From: Acidobacteriota bacterium
GTDB lineage: Bacteria; Acidobacteriota; Terriglobia; 2-12-FULL-54-10
Direction: 5' to 3'
Length of the DNA: 34,503 bases
NCBI GenBank assembly: GCA_016199675.1
Contig: JACQGE010000004.1
Coordinates: 1-34,503 of the forward strand
In this document: positions 18,072 through 27,878 of the stretch, piece by piece
Layout of the letters: each line of letters starts with the position of its first letter
Position numbering within the stretch: the stretch's first letter is position 1
The notes under the pieces: generated by a model
The model's input: the letters and a program-made list of their open reading frames with translations, nothing else
The model's database searches: none
What the model was told of the DNA's origin: nothing
Position numbers and translations under genes: made by a program

Positions 18072-18638
18072 CTATATCAACCCCCTTTCTGCAAAACTTA
18101 TTGCCTTTGTCCCCGCCACCACGAAGTGATCGAGCACGCTGATGTCCACGAGGGCGAGCGACTGCTTGAGCGTCCGGGTGAGCAGCTCGTCGGCACTGCT
18201 TGGCTCCGCGACCCCGGAAGGATGGTTGTGGGCGAAAACGGCGGCGGCGGCATTATGCTTGAGCGCCTGCTTCACGACTTCCCGGGGATACACCGACGTC
18301 TGGGACAGTGTTCCGCGAAATAGCTCCTCGATCTCGATGACGTGATGCTGCGAGTCGAGGAACAGCGCGACGAACGCTTCGTGCTCCTTGCCGATGAAAT
18401 GGAGCCGCAGATAATCGCGAACCGCAGTCGGGCTGGAGAGACCCGGCTGGCAATTTAAGTCTTCCCGGAGCGCCCGGCGCACGATCTCGCGGGCGGCCAA
18501 CAGCTTCCCATACGTCCGAACATCCTTTTCCGCCTCGGAAAGCATTTGGCCAAGAGACCGCTCACGAAGGCGAGCGGCGGCCTGCCGGCCGATAAGCAGG
18601 GTGATGAGTTCCTGATCTGAAAGCGTTGCGTAGTCCAT
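18072..18638 (-). CDS. radC: RadC/JAB-family protein
   Basis: [43 protein letters not shown]; start after AAGGAATCCGAC. Confidence 0.92.
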   Translation of the reverse strand: MDYATLSDQELITLLIGRQAAARLRERSLGQMLSEAEKDVRTYGKLLAAREIVRRALREDLNCQPGLSSPTAVRDYLRLHFIGKEHEAFVALFLDSQHHVIEIEELFRGTLSQTSVYPREVVKQALKHNAAAAVFAHNHPSGVAEPSSADELLTRTLKQSLALVDISVLDHFVVAGTKAISFAERGLI

Positions 18639-18699
18639 GTCGGATTCCTTTTCAAAAGAACGAACCGACACTCATCATTTCGCGCACCCTTCTGAAAAA

Positions 18700-18744
18700 C
18701 ACGGGGTGAGAATTTGCTCCGCGGGCACAATCGCACCCCGTGTT
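18700..18744. promoter_or_regulatory. Shared dyad motif, copy 2
   Basis: CACGGGGTG-N25-CACCCC, 35 nt before ATG 18775; longer dyad AACACGGGGTG...CACCCCGTGTT (18698-18744). Confidence 0.65.
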
Positions 18745-18774
18745 CTCCCGTAACAGTCCCGATACCGTTATGGG

Positions 18775-19977
18775 ATGTCCCTCAACCCCGCGATTTCCTA
18801 TTTCGGCGTCACCAACGGCCGGCTGCCGCACCAGGCGTTCGGGATCAAACAGGCCGACCGACTCTTTCACATGTATCTGCTCGGCCGAAGTGGCGTCGGC
18901 AAGACCACGATGCTGGAGACGATCGCGCTGCAGGACATTGGCCACGGCCGCGGCATCGCTGTCATCGACCCTCACGGCGATCTGGCCGAGAGTCTCGTAC
19001 AGCAGGTTCCAGATTGGCGCAAGGATGATCTCGTCTATCTCAACGCCGCGGACCCGACGCAGTCGTATGGATACAACCCACTGCGTGGCGTCAGGGCCGA
19101 CAGAATCCCCTTGGCCGCTTCAGGCCTCATGGAAGCCTTCAAGAAGCTCTGGGACGAGGCCTGGGGAGTACGCATGGAGCATGTGTTGCGGCAGGCCCTC
19201 TATGCGCTCATCGAATACGGCCAGGCAACGCTGCCGGACGTGCTCCGCATCCTCACCGACAAGTCCTTCCGTTATGCCGTGCTCGCCAAAGTGAAGAACG
19301 ACCAGGTGCGCGCCTTCTGGACGAAGGAATTCAAGGAATACAACCCCCGCTATCGCCAGGAATCCATCGCCCCGATCCAGAACAAGATCGGCGCCTTCCT
19401 GGCCGATCCGCGGCTGTACCGCATGCTCACCGCTCCGCCCATTGACCTTCATTTCCGGAAGCTCATGGACGAAGGCAAGATCCTCATCGTTAATTTGGCG
19501 AAGGGACGTCTCGGCGCAGATAGCGCGAATCTGATCGGTGCGCTTTTGGTGACTACCCTAAGCCTCGCCGCCTTCAGCCGGGCCGATGTTGATGAATCAA
19601 AACGTCCCGACTATTTCATCCTGATAGATGAATTTCAAAGCTATACAACCCTCTCTGTCGCAATTATGGTCTCGGAGCTGCGCAAGTACCACGTCGGACT
19701 GGTGCTAGCGCACCAGCATCTGCACCAATTGGAACCGGCGGTCCAGCATGCGGTCTTGGGCAACGCCGGCACCCTCATTTCCTTCCGGATCGGCCCCGAG
19801 GACGCGCGGGTCATGGCACGGGAGTTCGAACCGGTGTTCTCCCCCGAGGACCTGGTGAACCTCCCGAACCACAGCCTATACGTGAAGCTCATGATCGACG
19901 GCGCCCCAAGCCGGCCGTTCAGCGCCAATACGTTGCGTCCGATGGATCTTGAGAGAGCGAACCAATCGGGATCATAA
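18775..19977 (+). CDS. HerA/TraG-like (T4CP-type) ATPase
   Basis: LLGRSGVGKTTML, AVIDPHGDLAESL, FILIDEFQSYTT, LVLAHQHLHQLE. Confidence 0.85.
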   Translation: MSLNPAISYFGVTNGRLPHQAFGIKQADRLFHMYLLGRSGVGKTTMLETIALQDIGHGRGIAVIDPHGDLAESLVQQVPDWRKDDLVYLNAADPTQSYGYNPLRGVRADRIPLAASGLMEAFKKLWDEAWGVRMEHVLRQALYALIEYGQATLPDVLRILTDKSFRYAVLAKVKNDQVRAFWTKEFKEYNPRYRQESIAPIQNKIGAFLADPRLYRMLTAPPIDLHFRKLMDEGKILIVNLAKGRLGADSANLIGALLVTTLSLAAFSRADVDESKRPDYFILIDEFQSYTTLSVAIMVSELRKYHVGLVLAHQHLHQLEPAVQHAVLGNAGTLISFRIGPEDARVMAREFEPVFSPEDLVNLPNHSLYVKLMIDGAPSRPFSANTLRPMDLERANQSGS

Positions 19978-20012
19978 TAGCCGCTCGGTTCATAACCCAT
20001 GGGGAGGGGAAT

Positions 20013-20399
20013 ATGAAGCTGTTGCTGCGGCGGAACCAGAAGGCCGGCATGCTCGGCATGGGCAAGATCGCCTTTATCCTTGAAGTCCGAGCCGAGCTCA
20101 CCGACCAGGAAAAGAAGAACATCGAGAAATACCGGCTCGGGGACACGATGCTCTATGAGCGCGACAAGATCATCGACCCCGGCAAGGGGCTTCTCGGCTT
20201 GGCATCGCGGCTGGCCTTCAAGATGATGAATATCTCGGTGTCGGTCGATGATCTCTCGAACGGCAAGAAGATCGACTGCAAGGACATCGTCGAGATGCTT
20301 GCGGTCGAAGAACAGATCCGGGAAGCCGCCCAGACCTTCAAGAACGTGCTTACCGCAGCCGCCTCCTTCGGCGGTGAGGAGGTTATCGAGCTGAAGTAG
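20013..20399 (+). CDS. Conserved-looking hypothetical between two ATPases
   Basis: 128-aa ORF abutting the next gene, whose ATG follows its stop. Confidence 0.6.
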   Translation: MKLLLRRNQKAGMLGMGKIAFILEVRAELTDQEKKNIEKYRLGDTMLYERDKIIDPGKGLLGLASRLAFKMMNISVSVDDLSNGKKIDCKDIVEMLAVEEQIREAAQTFKNVLTAAASFGGEEVIELK

Positions 20400-23171
20400 A
20401 TGTCGTCCAACCTGTGGAACGGGCTGCTCGACCTGTTCGTCGGAACTGGTCAGGAGCGCGAGGTTCGGGACACCCTCAAACTGTGCGCGGAAGTCACCAG
20501 CGCTCGGAGCGCCTCTCCCTTCGCGGACGAAAAGCGACTCGGCCGGTTTCTCGTTGACCTTATCGCCGAAATCTGCGAGCGCCGCGGCGTGACGCCGTCG
20601 ATTCCGCTTGGCGGGATGCTCTGGGGGACCATCAAGAACCTGCTGTACTTTGACGGCATCCTCGTCGAGCTTCCAGAGGAATCGGTTCTTCGCAACCTCA
20701 CGCTCGAAGAGGGCGTCCAGATGCGCGCGACCTTGAACCGCCAACTGCATTTCCTCACCGACCACGACCGCCTGCTCACCCTCTGGCGCAACAAGCTCTT
20801 GAATCTGTTTGCGGGCCTGCTCGAATACTTTCCGTTGTCGGCCTTCACGGATATCGACGACAACGGAATCGCTGCCGACGAATCGGTCGTGCTGCCGGAA
20901 GCCAAGGCGTATGACCTCTGCGACAACCTCCCGGAGCTGGTCGAGCGGCTCATCGTCTCCTTCTACGACGACGATATCCAAAACGCGCATTTGTTCCAGC
21001 CGCTCCGGGAGCGCTTCAATAGCAACCTGTACCGGGTGTCCGGCATCCCAGACAACACACCGCATGAAGAGGTCAACAGGAGGGCCATTCTTCCCACCAG
21101 AAACAAGAACACGTCGCCGGAGTACCTCATAGAGGCGTACCTGCAGGGGACGCCGTTTCTTCCGATGTTCCACGATACCCTGCCGTTTGCCATTCCGTTC
21201 CCCGCCCGCTTCGAACATACGCACGTCGTCGGCGGGACCGGGCACGGCAAGACGCAGCTCCTGCAGTTCCTCATCAACCACGACTTGGTGCGCGCGATGC
21301 GGGACGGCCGCTCGGTGGTGGTCCTCGACAGCCAGGGCGACTTGATCCGCACAATCTCCCGGCTGGCATATTTTGGCCCCGCCGCCGCCGAGAGCCTTGC
21401 CGACCGATTCGTTCTCGTCGACCCCAACGACGTCGAGCATCCCGTCTGCCTCAACATGTTCGACTTCAACCGGGACCGCCTGAGCGGCTATGCCCCGGTG
21501 GACCGCGAGAAAATCCTCAACGCCACGGTCGAGCTGTATGAATACTTCTTCGGGGCGCTCCTCGGCGCCGAGCTGACCCAGCGCCAGGGACTCATTTTCC
21601 GGTATCTTGCGCGGCTCTTGATCGAGATCCCCGATGCGACCATTCATACCCTCCGGGAACTCATGGAGGACGGCGAGCGGTTCCGTCCATACATGGAGCA
21701 GCTCTCCGGGACGGCGCGGAGTTTTTTCGCGACCCGCTTCTTCGACCGGCAATTCAACGAAACGAAGAAGCAGATCCTCACCCGCCTCTGGGGCGTGCTT
21801 TCCAACGCGTCCCTGGAACGAATGTTTTCCCACCCGACAAACAAGATCGATATCTTCGAACTGCTGAACGAAGGCAAGATCATTCTCATTAACACGGCGA
21901 AGGACCTCCTTGGCCAGGAGGGGTCGGCCATCTTCGGTCGGTTCTTCATCGCCCTCATTGCCCAAGCGGCGGTGCAGCGCGCGGCGCTCCCCCCGCATGA
22001 ACGCCGGCCGAGCTTTGTGTATATCGACGAGGCCCAGGACTATTTCGACGAGAACATTTCCAATCTCTTGCACCAGGCGCGCAAATACCGCGTCGGGCTC
22101 GTCTTTGCCCACCAGAACCTGGACCAGCTCGGCGCGGGACTCCGCTCCAGCGTGCTGGCGAGCACCACGATCAAGTTCGTGGGAGGGGTGAGCGCAAAGG
22201 ACGCCAACGTGCTGGACTCGGAACTCCGGTGTCCCGCTGACTTCTTGATGGCCCAGAAGAAAGAGCGCGACTCCACGGAATTTGCCTGCCACGTCCGCAA
22301 CTTCACCGCGAAGGCCCTCTCTGTGCGCATTCCCCTCGGCTACGTCGAGTCGCTGCCAACGATGGACGCTTCCGAGCAAGAAGAGCTACTCGAAGAGAAC
22401 CGCGCCCGATACAGTACGCCGCCGGTCATCCCCCCGAGCGCTCCGTTTACCCCGACGCCTCGGCCTGCAACCGAGCGCGCGGCTCCCGAACCTCGAAGGC
22501 CAGCAGCACCTCCCAAGCCGGCGGAGGTGCCGGCAAATTCGCAGCCAGAAGTGACGCCTGCGATGCCGGAGATGGCAGTCCAAGTGCGAGAATCCGCTGC
22601 AGTGCAACCTGAAGCGAAGAGAAAACCGCCACCAGCCAGAAAGGAAGCGGTGCAGCCAGGCCGGGGCGGGCAGCAGCACAAGTACCTGCAACATCTCATC
22701 AAGCAGCTCGCAGAAGAACGCGGATTCCGGGCGTCGATTGAGGAAACGATCCTGAACGGCGCCGGGCGCGTCGACGTGTCCCTCGTGCGCGGCAAATCGA
22801 GGATCGCGTGCGAGATTTCCGTAACGACGAACCAGGACCAGGAGTTGGGGAACGTCGAGAAGTGCTTGGCTGCCGGCTACACCGGGGTGCTCTTGGTCGG
22901 GAGCAACGAACGGCACATCAAAGCGCTTGCCAAGTTCGTCGAAGAGAATATGGACGAGAGCGATCAGGGCAAGGTACGGTACCTCGTGCCGGAGCGCTTA
23001 ACTGAGTATTTGGACTCCTTGGGAGAAGCCCCGCCGCCTACGGAGCAGACTGTGCGCGGGTACAAGGTGCGCACCGTGCAGCAGGTGGTGGACCCGAAGG
23101 AGGCGGGCGCGCGACGACAGGCGATTGCGGAAGTGATTGCGCGGTCACTCAAGAGGAATGTTGGAGCGTAA
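20400..23171 (+). CDS. HerA/TraG-like ATPase with C-terminal nuclease-like domain
   Basis: VVGGTGHGKTQLL, VVLDSQGDLIRT, FVYIDEAQDYF, LVFAHQNLDQLG; Pro-rich linker; C-terminal GRVDVSLVRGKSRIACEISVTT. Confidence 0.85.
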   Translation: MSSNLWNGLLDLFVGTGQEREVRDTLKLCAEVTSARSASPFADEKRLGRFLVDLIAEICERRGVTPSIPLGGMLWGTIKNLLYFDGILVELPEESVLRNLTLEEGVQMRATLNRQLHFLTDHDRLLTLWRNKLLNLFAGLLEYFPLSAFTDIDDNGIAADESVVLPEAKAYDLCDNLPELVERLIVSFYDDDIQNAHLFQPLRERFNSNLYRVSGIPDNTPHEEVNRRAILPTRNKNTSPEYLIEAYLQGTPFLPMFHDTLPFAIPFPARFEHTHVVGGTGHGKTQLLQFLINHDLVRAMRDGRSVVVLDSQGDLIRTISRLAYFGPAAAESLADRFVLVDPNDVEHPVCLNMFDFNRDRLSGYAPVDREKILNATVELYEYFFGALLGAELTQRQGLIFRYLARLLIEIPDATIHTLRELMEDGERFRPYMEQLSGTARSFFATRFFDRQFNETKKQILTRLWGVLSNASLERMFSHPTNKIDIFELLNEGKIILINTAKDLLGQEGSAIFGRFFIALIAQAAVQRAALPPHERRPSFVYIDEAQDYFDENISNLLHQARKYRVGLVFAHQNLDQLGAGLRSSVLASTTIKFVGGVSAKDANVLDSELRCPADFLMAQKKERDSTEFACHVRNFTAKALSVRIPLGYVESLPTMDASEQEELLEENRARYSTPPVIPPSAPFTPTPRPATERAAPEPRRPAAPPKPAEVPANSQPEVTPAMPEMAVQVRESAAVQPEAKRKPPPARKEAVQPGRGGQQHKYLQHLIKQLAEERGFRASIEETILNGAGRVDVSLVRGKSRIACEISVTTNQDQELGNVEKCLAAGYTGVLLVGSNERHIKALAKFVEENMDESDQGKVRYLVPERLTEYLDSLGEAPPPTEQTVRGYKVRTVQQVVDPKEAGARRQAIAEVIARSLKRNVGA

Positions 23172-23258
23172 TGTACTACGAAGCTGGAGTGCGCCCAGGT
23201 CGGCGGCAAGTTTCCATCCAAACCTCGCCGCTGGTTTTCCGACAATTCAATTTCAATA

Positions 23259-24587
23259 ATGCTGGTGAAAACAGGGGCGAATTGGAAGCTAACCACTCGC
23301 CGGACTAGTGCAAGCCACAGAGAGAAGGTCGTGAGTAGCTCCAGGTCTAAGAGGACAGGTGCCGGGAATTCTGAAACACAGCGTCACAAGCGCACTCGGA
23401 CCGCCACGATTGGTGATCAGCGACTCGCAATCCCGTCGAGGCATAGTGCCTTTCGTCTTCTCGCCTGGCAGTCCTTGTCTCTTACACTAGAAAACGCGCG
23501 GCCTGTCAGCGTGTCGTTGCAGGGCATAAGTTGCTGCCTGACGCTACGACCTGCACAGCGAGGAGAACTCGCACAACGGACACGAGGCGGGTCGTTTATC
23601 GGACTAGATTTCCATCTTCCGAAGACGACGGATCTCTTAGTTGCCATACGTAAGGGGGTGGATCTCATCGAGGATTTTTTGTCGGCCGTGGCCTTGGTGG
23701 AGGGTGCGCCGTTGCGCGCGATCGAACCGGTGCAGGTGGCGCGGGCGTATGAGTCCTCTTCCTCTTTGCACAGGTATACCTTTGTCAGCTTCCTTCCGTT
23801 GATCCATAATCACTGGATTAAGCCGATATCGTCTGCCACAATCAACCGAGTTCGCCGCCTGGTCGCTCACTGGGATGGCCTTGATACTGGAACCCGTCTA
23901 CGTCGGGCCGCGCGGCACTTCCGTCGAGCAATCGGCACGTCTGACGATCTGGCCGCATTTCAAAATGCCTACATGGGACTCGAAGCAATGGAGAAGCCTC
24001 TCGCCCAAGCGATGAATATTCCGCCTGGCGTTGAGGAATTACAGGGGAGATGCGCCAACTGCGGGGCTACCTACACGCGGCGAAAGACGGTCCTCGCTGG
24101 AGTGCGAGCGTACGTGCGCGGCGATGTCCATCCGGCAACGACGTCGGCCGAGCGCCAGAAGGAATGGAAGGAGCTAAGCAGCCTCCGGCAGGAACTCTTC
24201 CACGGCTTGGCCGATACTTCAGAACTGGAGAATCGCGGTCAAAAGAGTCTCCCAGCCGCAATGCACTATCTTCACGACGCCATCTGTTGTCAGTCTCACG
24301 CTCACGATCTTGAATTTCCAAGGTTTAAGCTGGCCCGACCGCCACGCCAGCTCATTATGATGGGAGCCTTCACCGCGAACGAGCTTGGACCGCTCCAGAA
24401 CTGGGCGCCTCTCTTTGACACGCCGGACATGCATTGGGTCCGGCACAAACGCTACGGAATCGTCCCCGAATATCGTCTTCGTAATCGCGCCGTCCGGAAC
24501 GTGAGAGCGCGGTTCTTTTGGCTCAAAGGGCCTTTGAGTCTCGCATCGGAGGCGCGGCTTGAGGCTGCGAAATGGGAATCAGGTTGA
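23259..24587 (+). CDS. HEPN-like (Apea-type) hypothetical protein
   Basis: Long ORF with ELSSLRQELFHGLAD; start uncertain and N-terminal ~100 aa doubtful. Confidence 0.5.
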   Translation: MLVKTGANWKLTTRRTSASHREKVVSSSRSKRTGAGNSETQRHKRTRTATIGDQRLAIPSRHSAFRLLAWQSLSLTLENARPVSVSLQGISCCLTLRPAQRGELAQRTRGGSFIGLDFHLPKTTDLLVAIRKGVDLIEDFLSAVALVEGAPLRAIEPVQVARAYESSSSLHRYTFVSFLPLIHNHWIKPISSATINRVRRLVAHWDGLDTGTRLRRAARHFRRAIGTSDDLAAFQNAYMGLEAMEKPLAQAMNIPPGVEELQGRCANCGATYTRRKTVLAGVRAYVRGDVHPATTSAERQKEWKELSSLRQELFHGLADTSELENRGQKSLPAAMHYLHDAICCQSHAHDLEFPRFKLARPPRQLIMMGAFTANELGPLQNWAPLFDTPDMHWVRHKRYGIVPEYRLRNRAVRNVRARFFWLKGPLSLASEARLEAAKWESG

Positions 24588-24590
24588 GTA

Positions 24591-24738
24591 ACGACGCTGG
24601 ATGTTCGAGACTATCACAAGGATATATCTTCCCGGATTTCGAAACAGCAGCGCCAACCTGCAACCGAGAATATGGAGCATAGCCTGATTGCAGCACCTTC
24701 TCGGCGATTGTCACAATGCTCAGCAGTATCGTTATCAA
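24591..24738 (-). pseudogene. Truncated cytidine deaminase-like N-terminal fragment
   Basis: TTG start overlapping the YwgA-like stop; EKVLQSGYAPYSRLQVGAAVSKSGKIYPCDSLEHPAS matches the CDA N-terminus; catalytic HAE/CxxC region absent. Confidence 0.55.
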
Positions 24739-25268
24739 CGATCACTTATAACTCGATCTACGGCATCAATAGCCTGTAGAGCTTTGTCGAATGGAATGTG
24801 GGGTTTAATTTGCCTGATGCGTTCTGCACGTTTTTCGGCCGTGTCCTGTGGCATTTCTCGTTTTGTGACATAGAGGGCAGTTGTTAATCGCTCCAACTCT
24901 GATACGTTCTTATTTGCCAATTCATTTGCAGCTCTAGTGATCGTATCAGCGAACTGTGCGAGGATGTCACGATATCTCTTCAGCAAGATATCACCTCTGT
25001 CAGACGGCCTTAACGTGGGTCCATAAGGCTGTGTATTCGGTGATAGCTCCAAGAGACCGTCGGCCCTCATTGAGGTAAGTTCGTCGCGAAGATCGAACGA
25101 GAATGGTCCGTGCTTGTACAAAATAAATTGAAATCCCAAAGGCAGCGAACGCAATTCTTCTGCCCAATACGCTGCCTTTTGAAGGTGCGTTTCTCCGCAC
25201 CAACTACCCTTCTCATGAAGTTGTTTTGCTAATTCAAATAACAAGGCCGTGCGTTCCAAACGCTCCAT
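24735..25268 (-). CDS. YwgA-like protein
   Basis: ALLFELAKQLHEKGSWCGETHLQKAAYWAEELRSLPLGFQFILYKHGPFSFDLRDELTSMRADGLLE. Confidence 0.7.
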   Translation of the reverse strand: MERLERTALLFELAKQLHEKGSWCGETHLQKAAYWAEELRSLPLGFQFILYKHGPFSFDLRDELTSMRADGLLELSPNTQPYGPTLRPSDRGDILLKRYRDILAQFADTITRAANELANKNVSELERLTTALYVTKREMPQDTAEKRAERIRQIKPHIPFDKALQAIDAVDRVISDR

Positions 25269-26596
25269 TATTCACCTCCTTCAGAAATTATTGCCGCCTT
25301 GCTTGATTGCAACCAAGCGTCCGCCTTGGACAAGATCTGCTTGTCCGCAAAAATGTAATCTGTCGAGACCACCGGTAATCTAGCGAGGGTATCGGACAAA
25401 GAAATGGATGAGACAATTCTTCCGTCATGCATTCGAACCGGAAAATCTGGCGAGCCGCCTTTCTGAGAGTATCGGTCATGCCGAATCAGGTCCGACGGAA
25501 ATTCTTTCTGTGCAGCCTTATAAAGTGCCTCTCCTGATTCGGGATTGATTTTTACGTCGTCCGGGCTTCTTGCATATAGCAGCCTGAAATGCGATCGACA
25601 TAAAACCCTCTTTGCTAATGGTGATAGAGGATCTTCCCCGGCTTTCTTACTACGAAGAGCAGTAAGCATCGCTGCCGTCACCTCATTATCAGTCAACGCT
25701 AGGTGACTATCTACGTCTGTTGGGAATTTGCCGTCGGGAAGCCATGCAGACAAGAAATCTTGGAGATGTTTATCGTAAATCCTGCGGACATGGTGCATAT
25801 ACATCTGCGAGTACATCAAATATCTTGCTAACAACAGCGCTTCCGAGGACTGAATTCCGCCTATGTCTACACCTAATGCAGGCTCATTGGTTGATTCTGC
25901 AGTGTCACTGGGTGGTGCAGGCAAGATTCGTAGCGTATCGATCAGACGATAATGGTCGAAGCGACCATACGTGACCCCGGCGTGATAGGAGTCACGAAGC
26001 AGATAGTCCATCCGGTCAACACCAAAAGCGTCGCCCACAATGATTTCCGACAGAATAGCTTCCCAGGCGGTAAATGTTACTTTTGTATCGAACTCCGCTG
26101 CTTTCTTTGGACCGACCGCAAGCTTCGCAATATCCAGAGCTTGAACCTTCATCTCTTGCCAGTAGCCAGCCATTTCGGGGCAAAAGATAAGGTCCCACGT
26201 TAGTCGTTCGTGGTTCCACCCTGCGGGTAAGAGTTCCTTTTCCGCTCCGTGAGAAAAGGGCAGATGGCCAATATCGTGACACAAGGCGGCCATTCGCAGA
26301 ACCTGTCTCCAGTAGTGCCGCATGTGTCCTTCATTAGGCAGGATGTCCTCGATGCTTCTCTCAATATTATTCGCATCAGTGACAACGTCATACACCCGCC
26401 CCGCAAGTTCCATCACCCCCAGGGAATGCTCGAATCTCTTGTGGGTAGCACCGGGATACACAAGGTAGGTAAGCGCAAGCTGATGGATACTCCGTAATCG
26501 CTGGAAAGGCCGTGAGTCAAGAACACGACGCTCTTCCGAGTCGAGCCGGACGAAGACATGGATTGGATCTCGAATTTCGTGGAAGGACTTGGCCAC
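25268..26596 (-). CDS. HD-superfamily phosphohydrolase (YwfO/dNTPase-like)
   Basis: IRDPIHVFVRLD, RLRSIHQLALTYLVYPGATHKRFEHSLGV, MAALCHDIGHLPFSHGAE. Confidence 0.88.
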   Translation of the reverse strand: MAKSFHEIRDPIHVFVRLDSEERRVLDSRPFQRLRSIHQLALTYLVYPGATHKRFEHSLGVMELAGRVYDVVTDANNIERSIEDILPNEGHMRHYWRQVLRMAALCHDIGHLPFSHGAEKELLPAGWNHERLTWDLIFCPEMAGYWQEMKVQALDIAKLAVGPKKAAEFDTKVTFTAWEAILSEIIVGDAFGVDRMDYLLRDSYHAGVTYGRFDHYRLIDTLRILPAPPSDTAESTNEPALGVDIGGIQSSEALLLARYLMYSQMYMHHVRRIYDKHLQDFLSAWLPDGKFPTDVDSHLALTDNEVTAAMLTALRSKKAGEDPLSPLAKRVLCRSHFRLLYARSPDDVKINPESGEALYKAAQKEFPSDLIRHDRYSQKGGSPDFPVRMHDGRIVSSISLSDTLARLPVVSTDYIFADKQILSKADAWLQSSKAAIISEGGE

Positions 26597-26645
26597 AGCT
26601 ATTCAAGCAGTCCGAACAAGATCCAAAGAACTGAGACGGTAGTGT

Positions 26646-26813
26646 ATGGCACCATCACCGATGCATATGCGCAACGACGTCCGCCTTCTTGTGTATTCGG
26701 GTTCCGATGCGAGGAACCGCGTCTGGTCGCTCGCGGAAGAGCTTGGCAATTGGGCGAGCAGTGAATTCCTTATCCGCGAAGACGGCATTCATGACAATCT
26801 CTTCCGTGGTTAG
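26646..26813 (+). CDS. Possible small ORF
   Basis: 55 aa MAPSPMHMRNDVRLLVYSGSDARNRVWSLAEELGNWASSEFLIREDGIHDNLFRG; weak RBS. Confidence 0.3.
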   Translation: MAPSPMHMRNDVRLLVYSGSDARNRVWSLAEELGNWASSEFLIREDGIHDNLFRG

Positions 26814-26850
26814 CGTTGCCGGCGTTGGCCCGGCTCAATAACGATCAATA

Positions 26851-27393
26851 CTAATGATTCACGTACCCGAGATAATCGAGCCGAATAGTTAACGCTTGAA
26901 CACTTACACCATACTTGAGTGCCAAATTGCGGAGAAAATCGTCGTCTGCGATAAGATCAACATTTTTTTCCTTCAGATCCTTTTCCAAATATCGTGCGGG
27001 CATGAGGAGTTCAGCTGCAAAGAGGTTTGCTTCGCGCTCATTTGAGTCTTCGCCTGTTGATGAATTCGCGTTCCTTAGTTGCAGCGTGTAGCCTGGTTTT
27101 CGCTCGTCCAAGTGCACAGATTCCGCTTCGTGGAGCAGAAAATGGCCAAGTTCGTGTGCGATCGTGAAGTTGATGCGATTGGCATGATGGTTTCCATTCG
27201 CCCCAATGACAGTTCTGCCTGACTTGCGATCACGATAAAGAAATCCGGAGAGTTCGTCGTCAACTAGCTCAAGCTTTACTTCTATGCCGAGTAATTCGGC
27301 GATGTGCTTAACGCGGATTGGCGGTTTGCGTTGGCGATATTCGTCAATGAGCTGCTCCGCCAGATCTCTGATGTATTTGCGGCGTACGCCCAT
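26851..27393 (-). CDS. ImmA/IrrE-type metallopeptidase
   Basis: INFTIAHELGHFLLHE (HExxH); EREANLFAAELLMP. Confidence 0.92.
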   Translation of the reverse strand: MGVRRKYIRDLAEQLIDEYRQRKPPIRVKHIAELLGIEVKLELVDDELSGFLYRDRKSGRTVIGANGNHHANRINFTIAHELGHFLLHEAESVHLDERKPGYTLQLRNANSSTGEDSNEREANLFAAELLMPARYLEKDLKEKNVDLIADDDFLRNLALKYGVSVQALTIRLDYLGYVNH

Positions 27394-27417
27394 ATCCTTC
27401 TCCTCACTTGTGTTCTT

Positions 27418-27741
27418 CTAGTCTTGCTCTTTGGGTGCAACCGAGGTACGTACCCAGTCGCGGCCTTTCTTCGTCTTATCTTTAAGCAACAGCATTAATT
27501 CATCTTGTGATGACAAGAGGGCTTCAGGCGAGGTGCCCAATGCCCGCGCAATATCGGTCAGGGTGTGGACAAGCAACTGCTGGCGTCCTTTCTCGATGTT
27601 GATTACCGACGTACGAGTCATGCCGATCTTCTTCGCGAGGTCTTCTTGAGTGAGAAGGCCGCGCCGCGCTTTGGCAATTCGTTGCCCAAGCGCCAGATAG
27701 AACTCGCGGTTTGTGGCATAGCGCGCTCGTGCCATCAGCAA
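27418..27741 (-). CDS. XRE-family HTH regulator
   Basis: ARRGLLTQEDLAKKIGMTRTSVINIEKGRQQLLVHTLTDIARALG. Confidence 0.92.
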   Translation of the reverse strand: MLMARARYATNREFYLALGQRIAKARRGLLTQEDLAKKIGMTRTSVINIEKGRQQLLVHTLTDIARALGTSPEALLSSQDELMLLLKDKTKKGRDWVRTSVAPKEQD

Positions 27742-27847
27742 GAGGTAATTGATACATGTGACACGGGGTATGTTATTACTTACGAATGCAAAATGTCAAG
27801 TAGCAAAAACGTCAGCCGCAGAAACGTATTGAATACGCGTATGGTAA

Positions 27848-27878
27848 TTGACAGCGCGGCCGGAATTAGAGATATAAT
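27848..27878 (+). promoter_or_regulatory. Candidate sigma70-type promoter for the Ubl operon
   Basis: TTGACA-N19-TATAAT; long spacer. Confidence 0.45.

Noticed and set aside
19641-22379. 912-aa minus-strand ORF
   Set aside because: Antisense shadow across three clearly coding plus-strand genes with Walker motifs; a by-product of GC-rich codon usage.
27762-27769. CACGGGGT resembling the shared backbone motif
   Set aside because: No CACCCC half-site at 25-nt spacing; likely chance.
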